The notes: a model not told the origin generated them from the letters alone. Numbered from the stretch's first letter, positions 17,835-28,045 are shown. The stretch is DNA of 64,000 nucleotides from Sphaerotilus mobilis (GCF_004216565.1 NZ_SGWV01000009.1:372001-436000), one strand, 5' to 3'. Numbers and translations: made by a program.

Positions 17835-20036
17835 ATGACCGCACGCACCACCGTCCACGGCCTGAAGGTCGCCACCGAGCTGTTCCGCTTCATCGAAGAC
17901 GAGGTGCTGCCCGGCACCGGCGTCGCCAGCGCCAGCTTCTGGGCCGGCTTTGACGCCATCGTCCGCGACCTGGCACCGCGCAACGCCGCGCTGCTGGCCG
18001 AGCGTGACCGCCTCCAGACGGCGATGGACGGCTGGCACCGCGCCCATCCCGGCCCGATCGCCGACATGGCCGCCTACCGCGCCTTCCTGAGCGAGATCGG
18101 CTACCTGGTGCCGGTGCCCGAGACGGTGCAGACCACCACCGCCAACGTCGATGCCGAGCTGGCGACCCAGGCCGGCCCGCAGCTGGTCGTGCCCATCCTG
18201 AATGCCCGCTACGCCCTGAACGCGGCCAATGCCCGTTGGGGTTCGCTCTATGACGCGCTCTACGGCACGGACGCCATCCCGGAGAGCGACGGCGCCGAGC
18301 GGGCCGGCGGCTACAACCCGGTGCGCGGCGCGAAGGTCATCGCCTACGCCCGCCGGGTGCTGGACCAGGCCGCCCCGCTGGCAACCGGCAGCCACGCGGA
18401 TGCGACCGGCTACGCGGTGGCCGGCGGCGCGCTGGTGGTGACGCTGCAGGGCGGCGCCACGACCGGCCTGCAGGACGGTGCCGCCTTCGTCGGCTACACC
18501 GGCGACGCAGCCGCGCCGCGTTCGGTGCTCATCCGCCACAACGGCCTGCACCTGGACGTGCAGATCGACCGCAGCACGACCATCGGCGCCAGCGACGCCG
18601 CTGGCATCAGCGACATCGTCGTCGAGTCGGCGCTGTCGACCATCCTGGACCTGGAAGACTCGGTCGCCGCCGTCGACGCCGAGGACAAGGTGCTGGCCTA
18701 CCGCAACTGGCTGGGCATCCAGCTGGGCACGCTGACCGAACAGGTCAGCAAGGGCGGCAAGACCTTTGTGCGCCGCCTCAACGCCGACCGCCTCTACACC
18801 GCGCCGTCGGGCAGCGGCGAGGTCCGCCTGCACGGCCGCTCGCTCATGTTCGTGCGCAACGTCGGCCACCTGATGACCAACCCGGCGATCCTGTGGGGCG
18901 CCGACGATCGGGAGATCCCCGAAGGCATCCTGGACGCCGTCGTCACCACCACCATCGCGCTGCATGACCTGCAGGGCCGTGGCCAGGGCGGCCTGCGCAA
19001 CTCGCGCACCGGCAGCGTCTACATCGTCAAGCCCAAGATGCACGGCCCGGCCGAAGTGGGCTTTGCCGCCGAGCTGTTCGGCCGCGTCGAGCAGCTGCTC
19101 GGCCTGCCCGACAGCACCGTCAAGCTGGGCATCATGGACGAGGAGCGCCGCACCAGCGTCAACCTCAAGGCCTGCATCGCGGCGGCCTCGTCGCGGGTCG
19201 CCTTCATCAACACCGGCTTCCTGGACCGCACCGGCGACGAGATGCACACCGCCATGCTGGCCGGCCCGATGCTGCGCAAGGGCGACATCAAGAGCAGCGC
19301 CTGGATCGCCGCCTACGAGCGCCGCAACGTGCTGATCGGCCTCGCCTGCGGCCTGCGCGGCCGGGCCCAGATCGGCAAGGGCATGTGGGCCATGCCCGAC
19401 CTGATGGCCGCCATGCTCGACCAGAAGATCGGCCACCCCAAGGCCGGTGCCAACACCGCCTGGGTCCCGAGCCCGACCGCCGCGACGCTGCACGCCCTGC
19501 ACTACCACCAGGTCAGCGTGGCGGCCGTCCAGCAGCAGATCGAGGCCAGCGGCGACGCCCGCGACGCGGCCCTGACCGAGAAGCTGCTGACCGACCTGCT
19601 GACCATCCCGGTCGTCGCCCAGGCCAACTGGAGCGCCACCGAGCGCCAGCAGGAGATCGACAACAACGTGCAGGGCATCCTCGGCTACGTGGTGCGCTGG
19701 GTCGACCAGGGCGTGGGCTGCTCGAAGGTGCCCGACATCAACGACATCGGCCTGATGGAAGACCGCGCCACGCTGCGCATCAGCAGCCAGCACATCTGCA
19801 ACTGGCTGCACCACGGCGTCGTCACCGAAGCCCAGGTGCGCGAGACCTTCGCCCGCATGGCCGCCAAGGTCGACCAGCAAAACGCCGGCGACCCGTCCTA
19901 CAAGAGCCTCGTCGCCCACCCGGACGGCGCCGCCTTCCAGGCCGCGCTGGACCTGGTCTTCAAGGGCAAGGAACAGCCCAGCGGCTACACCGAGCCGCTG
20001 CTGCACGCGTGGCGGCTGAAGGTCAAGGCGGGCTGA
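17835..20036 (+). CDS. glcB: malate synthase G
   Basis: This 733-aa enzyme matches the usual GlcB length (about 720-730). It condenses glyoxylate with acetyl-CoA to malate, in the glyoxylate and glycolate pathways. Diagnostic blocks include [16 protein letters not shown], the catalytic-Arg region [17 protein letters not shown], the Mg2+/glyoxylate segment [16 protein letters not shown] and the C-terminal [21 protein letters not shown], whose Asp is the catalytic base. A GAAGGACAT ribosome-binding region precedes the ATG. AceK, the isocitrate dehydrogenase kinase/phosphatase that directs flux into the glyoxylate shunt, is encoded 30 kb downstream in this window. Confidence 0.95.
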   Translation: MTARTTVHGLKVATELFRFIEDEVLPGTGVASASFWAGFDAIVRDLAPRNAALLAERDRLQTAMDGWHRAHPGPIADMAAYRAFLSEIGYLVPVPETVQTTTANVDAELATQAGPQLVVPILNARYALNAANARWGSLYDALYGTDAIPESDGAERAGGYNPVRGAKVIAYARRVLDQAAPLATGSHADATGYAVAGGALVVTLQGGATTGLQDGAAFVGYTGDAAAPRSVLIRHNGLHLDVQIDRSTTIGASDAAGISDIVVESALSTILDLEDSVAAVDAEDKVLAYRNWLGIQLGTLTEQVSKGGKTFVRRLNADRLYTAPSGSGEVRLHGRSLMFVRNVGHLMTNPAILWGADDREIPEGILDAVVTTTIALHDLQGRGQGGLRNSRTGSVYIVKPKMHGPAEVGFAAELFGRVEQLLGLPDSTVKLGIMDEERRTSVNLKACIAAASSRVAFINTGFLDRTGDEMHTAMLAGPMLRKGDIKSSAWIAAYERRNVLIGLACGLRGRAQIGKGMWAMPDLMAAMLDQKIGHPKAGANTAWVPSPTAATLHALHYHQVSVAAVQQQIEASGDARDAALTEKLLTDLLTIPVVAQANWSATERQQEIDNNVQGILGYVVRWVDQGVGCSKVPDINDIGLMEDRATLRISSQHICNWLHHGVVTEAQVRETFARMAAKVDQQNAGDPSYKSLVAHPDGAAFQAALDLVFKGKEQPSGYTEPLLHAWRLKVKAG

Positions 20037-20065
20037 GGCCGCGGAAGGGCCTGAGGTCGCTCTTT

Positions 20066-20107
20066 ATCCTTGCAAATCAGGGGGTCAGACTCCGGAATTG
20101 CAAGGAT
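20066..20107. repeat. 10-bp inverted repeat spanning the ATPase start codon
   Basis: ATCCTTGCAA (20066-20075) and TTGCAAGGAT (20098-20107) are perfect inverted repeats with a 22-bp spacer that contains GGGGGTCAGACTCC. The right arm includes the AT of the start ATG. A hairpin in mRNA would hide the start codon and its AAGG. It may be a control element, or a footprint of a mobile repeat. Confidence 0.6.
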
Positions 20108-21106
20108 GTTTGATCGAGCCCGGCTCCTCGACCTGCGCGACGAGCTGGCGCACAAGCCGGCCGTGGCGCTGCTCGGGCCGCGTCAGACGGGAAAGACGAC
20201 GCTGGCCCTTGTCTTGGCCGATGAGCTGGCGCGCGCCCAGCCCGGGCCGTCCAGCCTCTACTTGGACCTCGAATCCGAGCGCGACCGGGCCCGCCTGGGC
20301 GAGGCCGAGCTCTCCCTGTCCGGCCACCTGGACAAGCTGGTGATCCTCGACGAGGTGCACCGCGTGCCGGCCTTGTTCCCGCTGCTGCGCGGGCTGATCG
20401 GCCAGGCCCTGCCGACGGCCGTCGGCAGGGCCTCTGCTTGCTGCTGGGTTCGGCATCGCTGGACCTGCTGGCCCAGTCCGGCGAGACCCTGGCCGGGCGC
20501 ATCGCCTACCTGGAACTGGCACCGCTGACCGTGCGCGAGACCGGCTCGGTGCCACCCGACCGGCTCTGGCTGCGCGGCGGGTTTCCCGACAGCCTGGAGG
20601 CCGACAGCGACGCGCTGAGCCTGCGCTGGCGGCAGAACTTCATCCGCACCTACCTGGAACGCGACATCCCGCAGTTCGGCCCGCGCATCGCTGCGGCCAT
20701 GCTTCAGCGCTTCTGGACCATGCTGGCGCACCACCAGGGCGGCTTGCTCAACATGTCGCAGTTCGCCCGCAACCTGGGCGTCGACGTCAAGACGGTGCAG
20801 GGCTACATCAACCTGCTGGAAAACCTGCTGCTGCTGCGCCGCCTGCCGCCCTGGCACGCCAACCTGGGCAAGCGCCTGGTCAAGTCGCCCAAGGTCTACG
20901 TGCGCGACAGCGGCCTGGTGCATGCGCTGCTGGGCATCGAGGTCAAGCGCAGCCTGAGTCCGAAGGTGAGGCGCGGCTTCCATGCCGCCTGCGACGACCT
21001 GCAGCCACAGCGCCGGCTGGTGGTCTACCCCGGCACGGAGCGTTACCCGCTGGCGCGCGGCGTCGAGGTGATCCCGCTGGCGAGCTTGTGCGCCGAGTTG
21101 GGCTGA
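20106..21106 (+). pseudogene. decayed AAA ATPase with DUF4143 domain (frameshift and internal deletion)
   Basis: The N-terminal part (20106 to about 20430) encodes MFDRARLLDLRDEL and the Walker A segment LLGPRQTGKTTL, then Walker B VILDEVHRVPALFPLLRGLI. The reading frame is then lost. The continuation LLLGSASLDLLAQSGETLAGR is in another frame from about 20432 to 21106. The C-terminal half keeps YLERDIPQFG and the DUF4143 helix region. It runs straight from VRDSGLVHALLGIE into VKRSLSPKVRRGF, so roughly 60 residues that carry the first acidic residues of the PD-(D/E)xK-like site are missing. A perfect 30-bp palindrome lies exactly at the frameshift. Intact relatives have about 380-400 residues and unknown roles. 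A sequencing error could explain the frameshift but not the deletion. Confidence 0.8.
20404..20433. repeat. perfect 30-bp palindrome inside the ATPase pseudogene
   Basis: Both halves, 20404-20418 and 20419-20433, are perfect reverse complements with no loop, centred on GACGGCCGTC. It sits where the ATPase reading frame breaks. It could be the product of a small palindromic duplication, or a sequencing hazard that caused an artefactual frameshift. Confidence 0.85.
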
Positions 21107-21109
21107 ACC

Positions 21110-21502
21110 TCACCCCTCCCCGCCCCACGAGAAAGCCTCCGCCAGCGCCTGTCCGACCGCCTCGGTCGCGGCGATCGACAGCGTGACGGTGTGGCGCACG
21201 GTCTCGCCGCCGTTGACGGCTTCGGCGATCAGGCGGCGGGTGGACGGCTCGTAGCGCAGTCGCTCGCGGGTGCTGCGTTCGGTGCTGGCGCGCAGGTCGG
21301 CATCCCAGGACGAGCCTTCGTCGAGCGGGCCGGGGCCGTCGGGGGCATGGCGATGCAGCCAGGCCAGCACCGACACCACCTCGGCATGCAAGGTGGGCAG
21401 GTGGTCCGGGCGGACGGAGGCCATGACGTCGAGCGTCAGGTGGCCTTCGCCGTCGTCGCTGGTCTCGAAGTCCAGCAAGGTCAGGGCGATCGGTGCGGTC
21501 AT
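21110..21502 (-). CDS. conserved-looking hypothetical protein
   Basis: This 130-aa cytoplasmic protein is not recognised. It has no signal peptide or membrane span. The sequence alternates acidic and hydrophobic residues: TLLDFETSDDGEGHLTLDVM, then VVSVLAWLHRH, and ends with HTVTLSIAATEAVGQALAEAF, suggesting a small alpha/beta fold. Codon use is like that of neighbours, so it is probably a real gene. The start at 21502 (MTAPIALTLL) was preferred to an upstream in-frame Met, which would add a Gly/Arg-rich stretch. It converges with the ATPase pseudogene, whose stop is 3 bases away. Confidence 0.55.
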   Translation of the reverse strand: MTAPIALTLLDFETSDDGEGHLTLDVMASVRPDHLPTLHAEVVSVLAWLHRHAPDGPGPLDEGSSWDADLRASTERSTRERLRYEPSTRRLIAEAVNGGETVRHTVTLSIAATEAVGQALAEAFSWGGEG

Positions 21503-21553
21503 CGGCGGGATTCTGTCCCGGCCCGGCCCGCCGGCATCGCCGGGCACAGGCCT

Positions 21554-21934
21554 TCAGGTCGGGACGGGCGTGCCGGCCATCCGGTCGTGCTTCAGGAAAT
21601 ACTGGCGGGCCAGCGCGACCAGTTGCCGATCGCTCGGATGGTCGACCGCCTCGTAGCCCACCACCTGCGGCGACAGCGCCGGGCGGTGCTTGTCGACGTA
21701 GTGGCGGAAGTCCGCCAGCGCGGTGTGCGAGCCCGTCACCAGCACCTCGGCGATGCCGGTCAAGGCGTCGCAGACGACCGCGTAGAACTCATGCTCGGTG
21801 CGCACCGCGCTGCCGTGCTGCTTGGTGTGGTGGGTGCGGGCCTTGATCTTCTCGGCCTGCACATGCTCGGCGTCGAACTGCAGCACCTGGGCCTGGTGGT
21901 GATCGATCAGAACCACGGCATGGAACATCGTCAT
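21554..21934 (-). CDS. small baeRF/translational-machinery-like protein
   Basis: This 126-aa protein contains FHAVVLIDHHQAQVLQFDA near the start and LVTGSHTALADFRHYVDKH, then VVGYEAVDHPSDRQLVALAR. The pattern resembles bacterial relatives of archaeo-eukaryotic release factor (eRF1) domains 2-3, which are often annotated as translational machinery or host-attachment proteins. It lacks a GGQ motif, so a release-factor role is unlikely. The start is fixed by GCAGGAGA 8 bases upstream. It diverges from the Bcr/CflA transporter across 214 bases, which contain an imperfect inverted repeat (GTCAAGGCC at 22008 and GGCCTTGAC at 22041) but no gene. Confidence 0.6.
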   Translation of the reverse strand: MTMFHAVVLIDHHQAQVLQFDAEHVQAEKIKARTHHTKQHGSAVRTEHEFYAVVCDALTGIAEVLVTGSHTALADFRHYVDKHRPALSPQVVGYEAVDHPSDRQLVALARQYFLKHDRMAGTPVPT

Positions 21935-22148
21935 CGAAGAATCTCCTGCATCAGCATCGCGTCCGGGGCCGGGTCGGCGGGCTGCCGGTGGTTGGCGTGC
22001 CCCGGGCGTCAAGGCCATGTTCTGCCCCGTGCGCCGCGCCGGCCTTGACCGGGCGCAAGCCGCTGGCGCCTGGGCGGAAGGCCGCGCGGGTCGGCGAGGA
22101 CGCCCGAGCCGATAGCATCCCGCCCTTGCCCGAAAGAAACCGCTGCCG

Positions 22149-23348
22149 ATGAACCGCTCCCTGTTCCACCACGCCCTGATCCTGGGGCTGCTGTCGGCCA
22201 TCGGCCCCTTCGCGATCGACATGTACCTGCCGGCGCTGCCGGAGATCGGCCGGGCGCTGCAGGCCGAGCCTCATGCGGTGCAGAACAGCCTGACCGTCTT
22301 CTTCCTGGCCATGGGCGTGTGCCAGCTGATCTACGGCCCGATGTCGGACCGCTACGGCCGCAAGCCGCCGCTGTACTTCGGCCTGGCGCTGTTCATCATC
22401 GGCAGCATCGGCTGCGCGCTGGCCACCGACGTGCAGACGCTGATCGCCTTCCGCTTCCTCGAAGGCCTGGGCGCCTGCGCCGGTGCCGTCGTGCCGCGCG
22501 CCATCGTGCGCGACCTGCACACCGGCGTCGAGGCGACCCGGCTGAGCTCGCTGCTGATGCTGGTCTTCAGCGTCTCGCCCATCCTGGCGCCGCTGGCCGG
22601 CAGCCTGACGATCGCGGTGGTCGGCTGGCGCGGCATCTTCTGGATCGTCACGCTGTTCGCGCTGGCCGCCATCGTGATGATGGCGATGTGGCTGGAAGAA
22701 AGCCGCCCGCCCGCCGCCCGTGTCGGCACCCGCCTGAGCGGCGTCCTGCCGGCCTATCTGATGCTGCTGCGCGACCGCCATTTCCTGGGCCTGACGCTGA
22801 TCGGCGCCTTTGGCATGTCGGGCTTCTTCGCCTACCTGGGCAGTTCGCCCTATGTGCTGATCGAGCACTACGGCCTGAGCCCGACGCAGTACAGCTTCTG
22901 CTTCTCGATCAACGCGGCGGCCTTCATCGGCCTGGCGCAGTTCAACGGTCGACTGGTCGAGCGCCACGGCCTGCCGGCCGTCGTGCGGATCGGCGTGATC
23001 GGCTACGCCAGCATGGCGCTGCTGCTGTGGCTGAGCTTCGCGGCCGGCTTTGGCTCGCTGCCGCTGATGCTGGTGCTGGTCTTCCTGAGCCTGGGCTGCC
23101 TCGGCCTGGTGGTGCCGACCACGGCGGTGCTGGCGCTGGAAGACCACGGCGCGGTCGCCGGGACCGCATCGGCCCTGCAGGGCACGATCCAGTTCGTGAT
23201 CGGCGCGGCCGTGATGGGCGCGGTGTCGGTCTTCGTCGACGGCACCGCCTGGCCGATGGTCTGCGGCATTGCCGGCTGCGCGGTCATGGCCGCCCTGCTG
23301 ACCTGGGGCACGCTGGGACGGCGCGACACGGTGCCTGCCACCTCATGA
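22149..23348 (+). CDS. Bcr/CflA-family multidrug efflux MFS transporter
   Basis: This 399-aa inner-membrane transporter has twelve predicted helices. The family hallmarks are in place: AIDMYLPALPEI in helix 1 (about residues 23-34) and the A-loop GPMSDRYGRKPPLYFG between helices 2 and 3 (about residues 64-79). The motif-C-like Gly/Pro-rich segment VFSVSPILAPLAG is in helix 5. Bcr/CflA proteins export drugs (bicyclomycin, chloramphenicol, sulfonamides) with proton antiport. The stop overlaps the ATG of the next small gene (ATGA), so the two are translationally coupled. Confidence 0.9.
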   Translation: MNRSLFHHALILGLLSAIGPFAIDMYLPALPEIGRALQAEPHAVQNSLTVFFLAMGVCQLIYGPMSDRYGRKPPLYFGLALFIIGSIGCALATDVQTLIAFRFLEGLGACAGAVVPRAIVRDLHTGVEATRLSSLLMLVFSVSPILAPLAGSLTIAVVGWRGIFWIVTLFALAAIVMMAMWLEESRPPAARVGTRLSGVLPAYLMLLRDRHFLGLTLIGAFGMSGFFAYLGSSPYVLIEHYGLSPTQYSFCFSINAAAFIGLAQFNGRLVERHGLPAVVRIGVIGYASMALLLWLSFAAGFGSLPLMLVLVFLSLGCLGLVVPTTAVLALEDHGAVAGTASALQGTIQFVIGAAVMGAVSVFVDGTAWPMVCGIAGCAVMAALLTWGTLGRRDTVPATS

Positions 23349-23686
23349 GCGACGACGACCAGATCGAGATCCCGGCCTCCTTCATCGCCCTGCACGCCGA
23401 TCCGCGCGGGCGACTGCGCATCTCCCGGCTGGACCTGCGCCAGCGTTACGAGTGGTGCGAGGACATGGCGCAGATGCTGGTCGACCGCGCCCAGCAGGTC
23501 CACCACGACCTGGGCGTGGCACAGGACCAGGTGATCGCCCGCATCGGCGCCGGCCTGGCCGATCCGTCCAGCCAGATGGACGCCACCGAAGCCGGCTGGG
23601 TGCTGCAGCGCCTGGCGGAGCTGCTGGGCTGGAACTGGAGCGAGGTCGCGCCGATCGCTGCATCCGATCCGCTGCGTCCTGCGTAA
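23345..23686 (+). CDS. small conserved betaproteobacterial protein of unknown function
   Basis: This 113-aa soluble protein is acidic. It contains IEIPASFIALHADPRGR, YEWCEDMAQMLVDRA and EAGWVLQRLAELLGWNW. Similar small proteins occur in Burkholderiales beside transporter genes and are sometimes labelled as chaperone-like ATPases, but no nucleotide-binding motif is present here. The start overlaps the stop of the Bcr/CflA gene by four bases. A perfect palindrome 10 bases after its stop may end the transcript. Confidence 0.6.
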   Translation: MSDDDQIEIPASFIALHADPRGRLRISRLDLRQRYEWCEDMAQMLVDRAQQVHHDLGVAQDQVIARIGAGLADPSSQMDATEAGWVLQRLAELLGWNWSEVAPIAASDPLRPA

Positions 23687-23695
23687 AGGGTGAGG

Positions 23696-23719
23696 TGAGC
23701 GGCCGACGTCGGCCGCTCA
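23696..23719 (+). terminator. perfect 24-bp palindrome, possible terminator
   Basis: Two loopless 12-bp arms (TGAGCGGCCGAC and its complement) lie 10 bases after the stop of the 113-aa gene and 30 bases before the DUF3455 gene. There is no T tract. It may stop transcription or mark a protein-binding site. Confidence 0.4.
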
Positions 23720-23748
23720 GCCCTTCAACCTCACCCGGAACGCACACC

Positions 23749-24318
23749 ATGCAACGCACGCTCACCCTGATCGCCGCCACCACCGCCACGCTGCTGCTGG
23801 GCGCCTGCGGCTCGATGAAGCCGATGGCCGACAAGATGGCGATGAAGCCCTTCGACCAGGCCGCCCTGCCCGCCGCCGTGCAGGTTCCCGCCGGCCACCA
23901 GGTCGTGCTGGAGACGGTCGGCGCTGGCGACATCACCTACGAATGCAAGGCCAAGGCCGACATGAGCGGCCACGAGTGGGTCTTCGTCGGCCCGATGGCC
24001 GTGCTCAAGGACCGCAGCGGCAAGGCCATTGGCAGCTACTTCGGCCCGCCCGCCACCTGGAAGGCCAACGACGGCTCGGCCATCACCGGCAAGCAGCTCG
24101 CGGTCGCCCCGGCCGGCACCGGCAACATCCCGCTGCAACTGGTCCAGGCCAACCCGGCCATGGGCATGGGCGCGATGCAAGGCATCAGCCACATCCAGCG
24201 TGTTGCCACGATGGGCGGCGTCGCCCCGGCGATGGCCTGCGATGCGGGCGCTGTCGGCAAGAAGGAGGTCGTCAAGTACCAGGCGGACTACATCTTCTGG
24301 GCAGCCAAGAAGATGTGA
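23749..24318 (+). CDS. DUF3455 lipoprotein
   Basis: This 189-aa lipoprotein has an N-terminal signal and lipobox LLLGAC (Cys at about residue 19). The mature part follows the DUF3455 pattern: LPAAVQVPAGHQVVLETVGAGDITYECKA is split around VPAGH, followed by HEWVFVGP, YFGPPATWKANDGS and a C-terminal ADYIFWAAKK. The domain also occurs in fungal proteins and its role is unknown; it is likely periplasmic or outer-membrane anchored. The start at 23749 gives a complete signal peptide. The convergent space downstream holds several hairpins. Confidence 0.8.
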   Translation: MQRTLTLIAATTATLLLGACGSMKPMADKMAMKPFDQAALPAAVQVPAGHQVVLETVGAGDITYECKAKADMSGHEWVFVGPMAVLKDRSGKAIGSYFGPPATWKANDGSAITGKQLAVAPAGTGNIPLQLVQANPAMGMGAMQGISHIQRVATMGGVAPAMACDAGAVGKKEVVKYQADYIFWAAKKM

Positions 24319-24330
24319 CATGGCGCCCCT

Positions 24331-24367
24331 CGGCCAGCGGGTACGCTGGCCGATCCCCCAGGGGGAT
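24331..24367. terminator. two adjacent hairpins in a convergent intergenic space
   Basis: CGGCCAGCG (24331-24339) and CGCTGGCCG (24344-24352) form a 9-bp stem with a GGTA loop. It is followed directly by ATCCCCC-A-GGGGGAT (24353-24367). They lie just after the DUF3455 stop and probably end transcription from the plus strand. Confidence 0.5.
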
Positions 24368-24446
24368 GCCGGGCCGGCTTGGGGCGGCCCGGCGCTCGGC
24401 CCGGCAGGCGCGCCAGGCCAGGTTTCGGGCTGGCGCACCCGGCAAC

Positions 24447-24480
24447 AACCCGTCGGACACGGGTGTCCGACCTACCGGGT
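24447..24480. repeat. dispersed inverted repeat, copy 1
   Basis: GTCGGACAC (24452-24460) and GTGTCCGAC (24463-24471) form a 9-bp stem around GG. Outer AACCCG and CGGGTT can extend it past a CTAC bulge. A related element (GTCGGACACGG with TCCGAC) recurs at 56427-56461. Both copies sit between converging genes, which suggests a bidirectional terminator or a short palindromic repeat family. Confidence 0.65.
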
Positions 24481-24515
24481 TGGTGCGATGGCTCCCGCGT
24501 GACCGGGGGCAGAGA

Positions 24516-25196
24516 TCAGCCTTTCTGCGGCTCCCGCAGGTAGATCTCCACCCGCCGATTCATCGCTCGGCCGGCCGGCGTGGTGTTGGTCGCCACCGGC
24601 TCACGTTCGCCACGGCCTTCGACCTGGACGCGGCTGGCCGGGACGCCGTGGCGGGACAGGTAGTCGCGCACGGCTTCGGCGCGGTCCAGCGACAAGGGGT
24701 TGTTGACCGCCTCGCTGCCGGTGTCGTCGGTGTGGCCGATGACGTGCATCTGCATGTCGGCGTCCAGGCCCTGGGCCAGCTTGTCGAGCACCGGGACCAT
24801 CACCGGCTTGATCGCGGCGCGGCCGACGTCGAAGCTGAAGTCGGCCGGGATGTTGACCTTGAGCTGGTTGTCGGTCGTGCGGGCAACGTCGATGCCAGTG
24901 CCGCGCGTGGCGGCTTCCATGGCCTGGCGCTTGTCTTCCATGCGCTTGGACCACAGGTTGCCGGCCACCGCCCCCACGGCGCCACCGACCACTGCGCCCG
25001 TGCCGGCCTTGCCGCCGGTGCCCTTGGCGATCAGCGCGCCGCCGACCGCCCCGATGGCCGCACCAGCGGCCGTGCCCTTCTGGGTTTCGCTCATGTTGGC
25101 GCAGGCGCCCAGCAGCAAGGCACAGCCCGTCAAGGCGGCAACGGCGATCGGGCGGAAGTTCGAACGGGGCGTGCGGGTCGTTTGGACGTGGTTCAT
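24516..25196 (-). CDS. OmpA-family peptidoglycan-binding lipoprotein with glycine zipper
   Basis: This 226-aa lipoprotein has an N-terminal signal and lipobox LLLGAC (Cys near residue 33). A glycine-zipper region (GTAAGAAIGAVGGALIAKG, about residues 41-80) follows. The C-terminal OmpA domain contains FDVGRAAIKP, HVIGHTDDTGS, NNPLSLDRAEAVRDYL and MNRRVEIYL, including the Asp/Arg residues that hold diaminopimelate. It should tether outer membrane to the cell wall. An AGGAG site precedes the ATG. It is a YiaD-like protein. Confidence 0.88.
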   Translation of the reverse strand: MNHVQTTRTPRSNFRPIAVAALTGCALLLGACANMSETQKGTAAGAAIGAVGGALIAKGTGGKAGTGAVVGGAVGAVAGNLWSKRMEDKRQAMEAATRGTGIDVARTTDNQLKVNIPADFSFDVGRAAIKPVMVPVLDKLAQGLDADMQMHVIGHTDDTGSEAVNNPLSLDRAEAVRDYLSRHGVPASRVQVEGRGEREPVATNTTPAGRAMNRRVEIYLREPQKG

Positions 25197-25288
25197 CGAG
25201 AAACTCCTGTAGCAAGCGCCGGGCAGACATCGACCCGGTCGCGCGGCGCGATTCTGTCGCCGCTGCCCGAACGGCCTGTCACAAGCTG

Positions 25289-26263
25289 TCAATAGCCCCG
25301 TCGCCGGTCGACCCGGTGCCGCACCGTGCCGCCGGTCAAGGCCGCACGCACATTGGCCACGGCGACGTCGGCCGCGCTGCGCAGGTCGGTCATCGCGGCG
25401 GCGTGCGGCAGCATCGTCACCGCCGGATGCGTCCAGAAGGCATGACCGGCCGGCAGCGGCTCGGTCGTGTAGACGTCCAGCACCGCATGGCCGATCTGGC
25501 CGGACGCCAGCGCCGCCAGCAGCTCGGCCTCGACCACATGGGCGCCGCGCGCCAGGTTGACCAGCGCAGCGCCTCGCGGCAAGGCGGCCAGGAAGCGCGC
25601 ATCGATCAGTCCGCGCGTGGCCGGCGTCAGCGGCAGCAGGTTGACGACGACCTCGCTGCGCGCGAGCAGCGGCCACAAGGCGTCCGGTCCAGTCACCTTG
25701 GCAAGCCCGTCCGGATCGACCCCCGACGTGCGCGGCTGGGCGGCCCAGCCGGTCACGTCGTAGCCCTGCGCCTTCAGCCGCAGCGCCGCCGTGCGGCCCA
25801 TCTGGCCCAGGCCCAGCACGGCCACGCGGACCTCGTCGGCGCGGCGCTGCGGGTGCGGCGCCCAGCGGCCCTCCTGCTGCGCGCGGGCATAGCGGTGGAA
25901 GCCGCGATGCAGCATCAGCACGGCCCACAGCGCGGTCTCGGCCATGGCGGCGTTCATGGCCGGGTCGACCATGCGGGCGATCGGCAAGTCCGCCGGCACG
26001 CTGTCATCGGCCAAGAGCTTCTCCACCCCCGCCCAGAGCGACTGCACCAGACGCAGCTTCGGGAGGCCGCGCAGCACCGCCGGTGCCGGGTTGGCGACGA
26101 TGGCAATGTCGATGCGGCCGGCTTCGTCGGGCGTCGCCGGTGCGTCCAGCACCCAGCGCGCCTCGGGCAGACGAGCGGCGAGCGCGCGGTGCCAGTCGTC
26201 GCGCTCGTCGCGATCCCAGCGGCCGGTCAGCAGAATGGTCGGTTCGGTGATCGGGGCATCCAT
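25289..26263 (-). CDS. D-2-hydroxyacid dehydrogenase, GhrA-like (glyoxylate/hydroxypyruvate reductase)
   Basis: This 324-aa NAD(P)-dependent enzyme has the Rossmann motif VAVLGLGQMGRTAA at about residues 146-159. The catalytic residues are Arg in NLARGAH, Glu in YTTEPLPAGH and His in LPHAAAMT, in the order of the family. The LARGAHVVE and FWTHPAVTMLPH blocks resemble GhrA, which reduces glyoxylate and hydroxypyruvate. With malate synthase G nearby, a role in glyoxylate handling is reasonable but not shown. The start at 26263 diverges from the rRNA methyltransferase gene by 54 bases. Confidence 0.82.
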   Translation of the reverse strand: MDAPITEPTILLTGRWDRDERDDWHRALAARLPEARWVLDAPATPDEAGRIDIAIVANPAPAVLRGLPKLRLVQSLWAGVEKLLADDSVPADLPIARMVDPAMNAAMAETALWAVLMLHRGFHRYARAQQEGRWAPHPQRRADEVRVAVLGLGQMGRTAALRLKAQGYDVTGWAAQPRTSGVDPDGLAKVTGPDALWPLLARSEVVVNLLPLTPATRGLIDARFLAALPRGAALVNLARGAHVVEAELLAALASGQIGHAVLDVYTTEPLPAGHAFWTHPAVTMLPHAAAMTDLRSAADVAVANVRAALTGGTVRHRVDRRRGY

Positions 26264-26317
26264 CGCGCCAGCATACCGAGCGAGCCTCGCGGCCTGGTTC
26301 ACGGCGACAATCCGGCG

Positions 26318-27661
<1,344 letters not shown>

Positions 27662-27729
27662 ACCGCCACGCTCGATGGCCGACCGGCGACGCCGGATCCA
27701 TTGCCGGCCGCGAGGTCAACAGCCGTCCA

Positions 27730-27744
27730 ATCTCATATTGAGAT
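27730..27744. promoter_or_regulatory. palindromic operator of the second higBA module
   Basis: ATCTCA (27730-27735) and TGAGAT (27739-27744) are perfect arms around TAT, in an A/T-rich patch 16 bases before the higB start. CATATT inside the site could serve as a -10 element. HigA autorepression is typical for this family; binding here is inference. Confidence 0.55.
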
Positions 27745-27760
27745 AAGCTTCAGGGGGCTG

Positions 27761-28045
27761 ATGAAACTCATCTCGAACAAGACGCTGCGCGAGTTCGCGG
27801 CCCGGCATCCAGACGCCGACGGCCCCCTGCAGGCATGGCGTCGACTGATCGAGCGGGGTGAGTTCGGCAGCTTTGCCCAATTGCGCGCCACGTTTGCGAC
27901 CGTCGACAAGGTCGGGGAGCGCCACGTGTTCAATATCGGCGGCAACAAGTACCGACTGGTAGCCACCATCGCGTACGCCCCGCAACTCCTGTGGATCAAG
28001 GCTGTCATGACCCACGCTGAGTACGACCAAGGAGCCTGGAAATGA
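27761..28045 (+). CDS. higB: HigB-type mRNA interferase toxin (second module)
   Basis: This 94-aa toxin of the HigB_toxin family is distinct from the HigB at 8.1 kb. It starts MKLISNKTLREFAARHPDA, continues with LQAWRRLIERGEF, KVGERHVFNIGGNKYRLVATI and ends with the conserved WIKAVMTHAEYDQG. Proteins of this group act as ribosome-dependent or free mRNA interferases. The start at 27761 was chosen at the family Met; an upstream frame adds about 20 residues across the operator. It overlaps the antitoxin gene by ATGA. Confidence 0.9.
   Translation: MKLISNKTLREFAARHPDADGPLQAWRRLIERGEFGSFAQLRATFATVDKVGERHVFNIGGNKYRLVATIAYAPQLLWIKAVMTHAEYDQGAWK

Noticed and set aside
20404-20433. Programmed ribosomal frameshift in the ATPase gene
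   Set aside because: There is no slippery heptamer at the shift, and a separate deletion of about 60 residues marks the gene as decayed.
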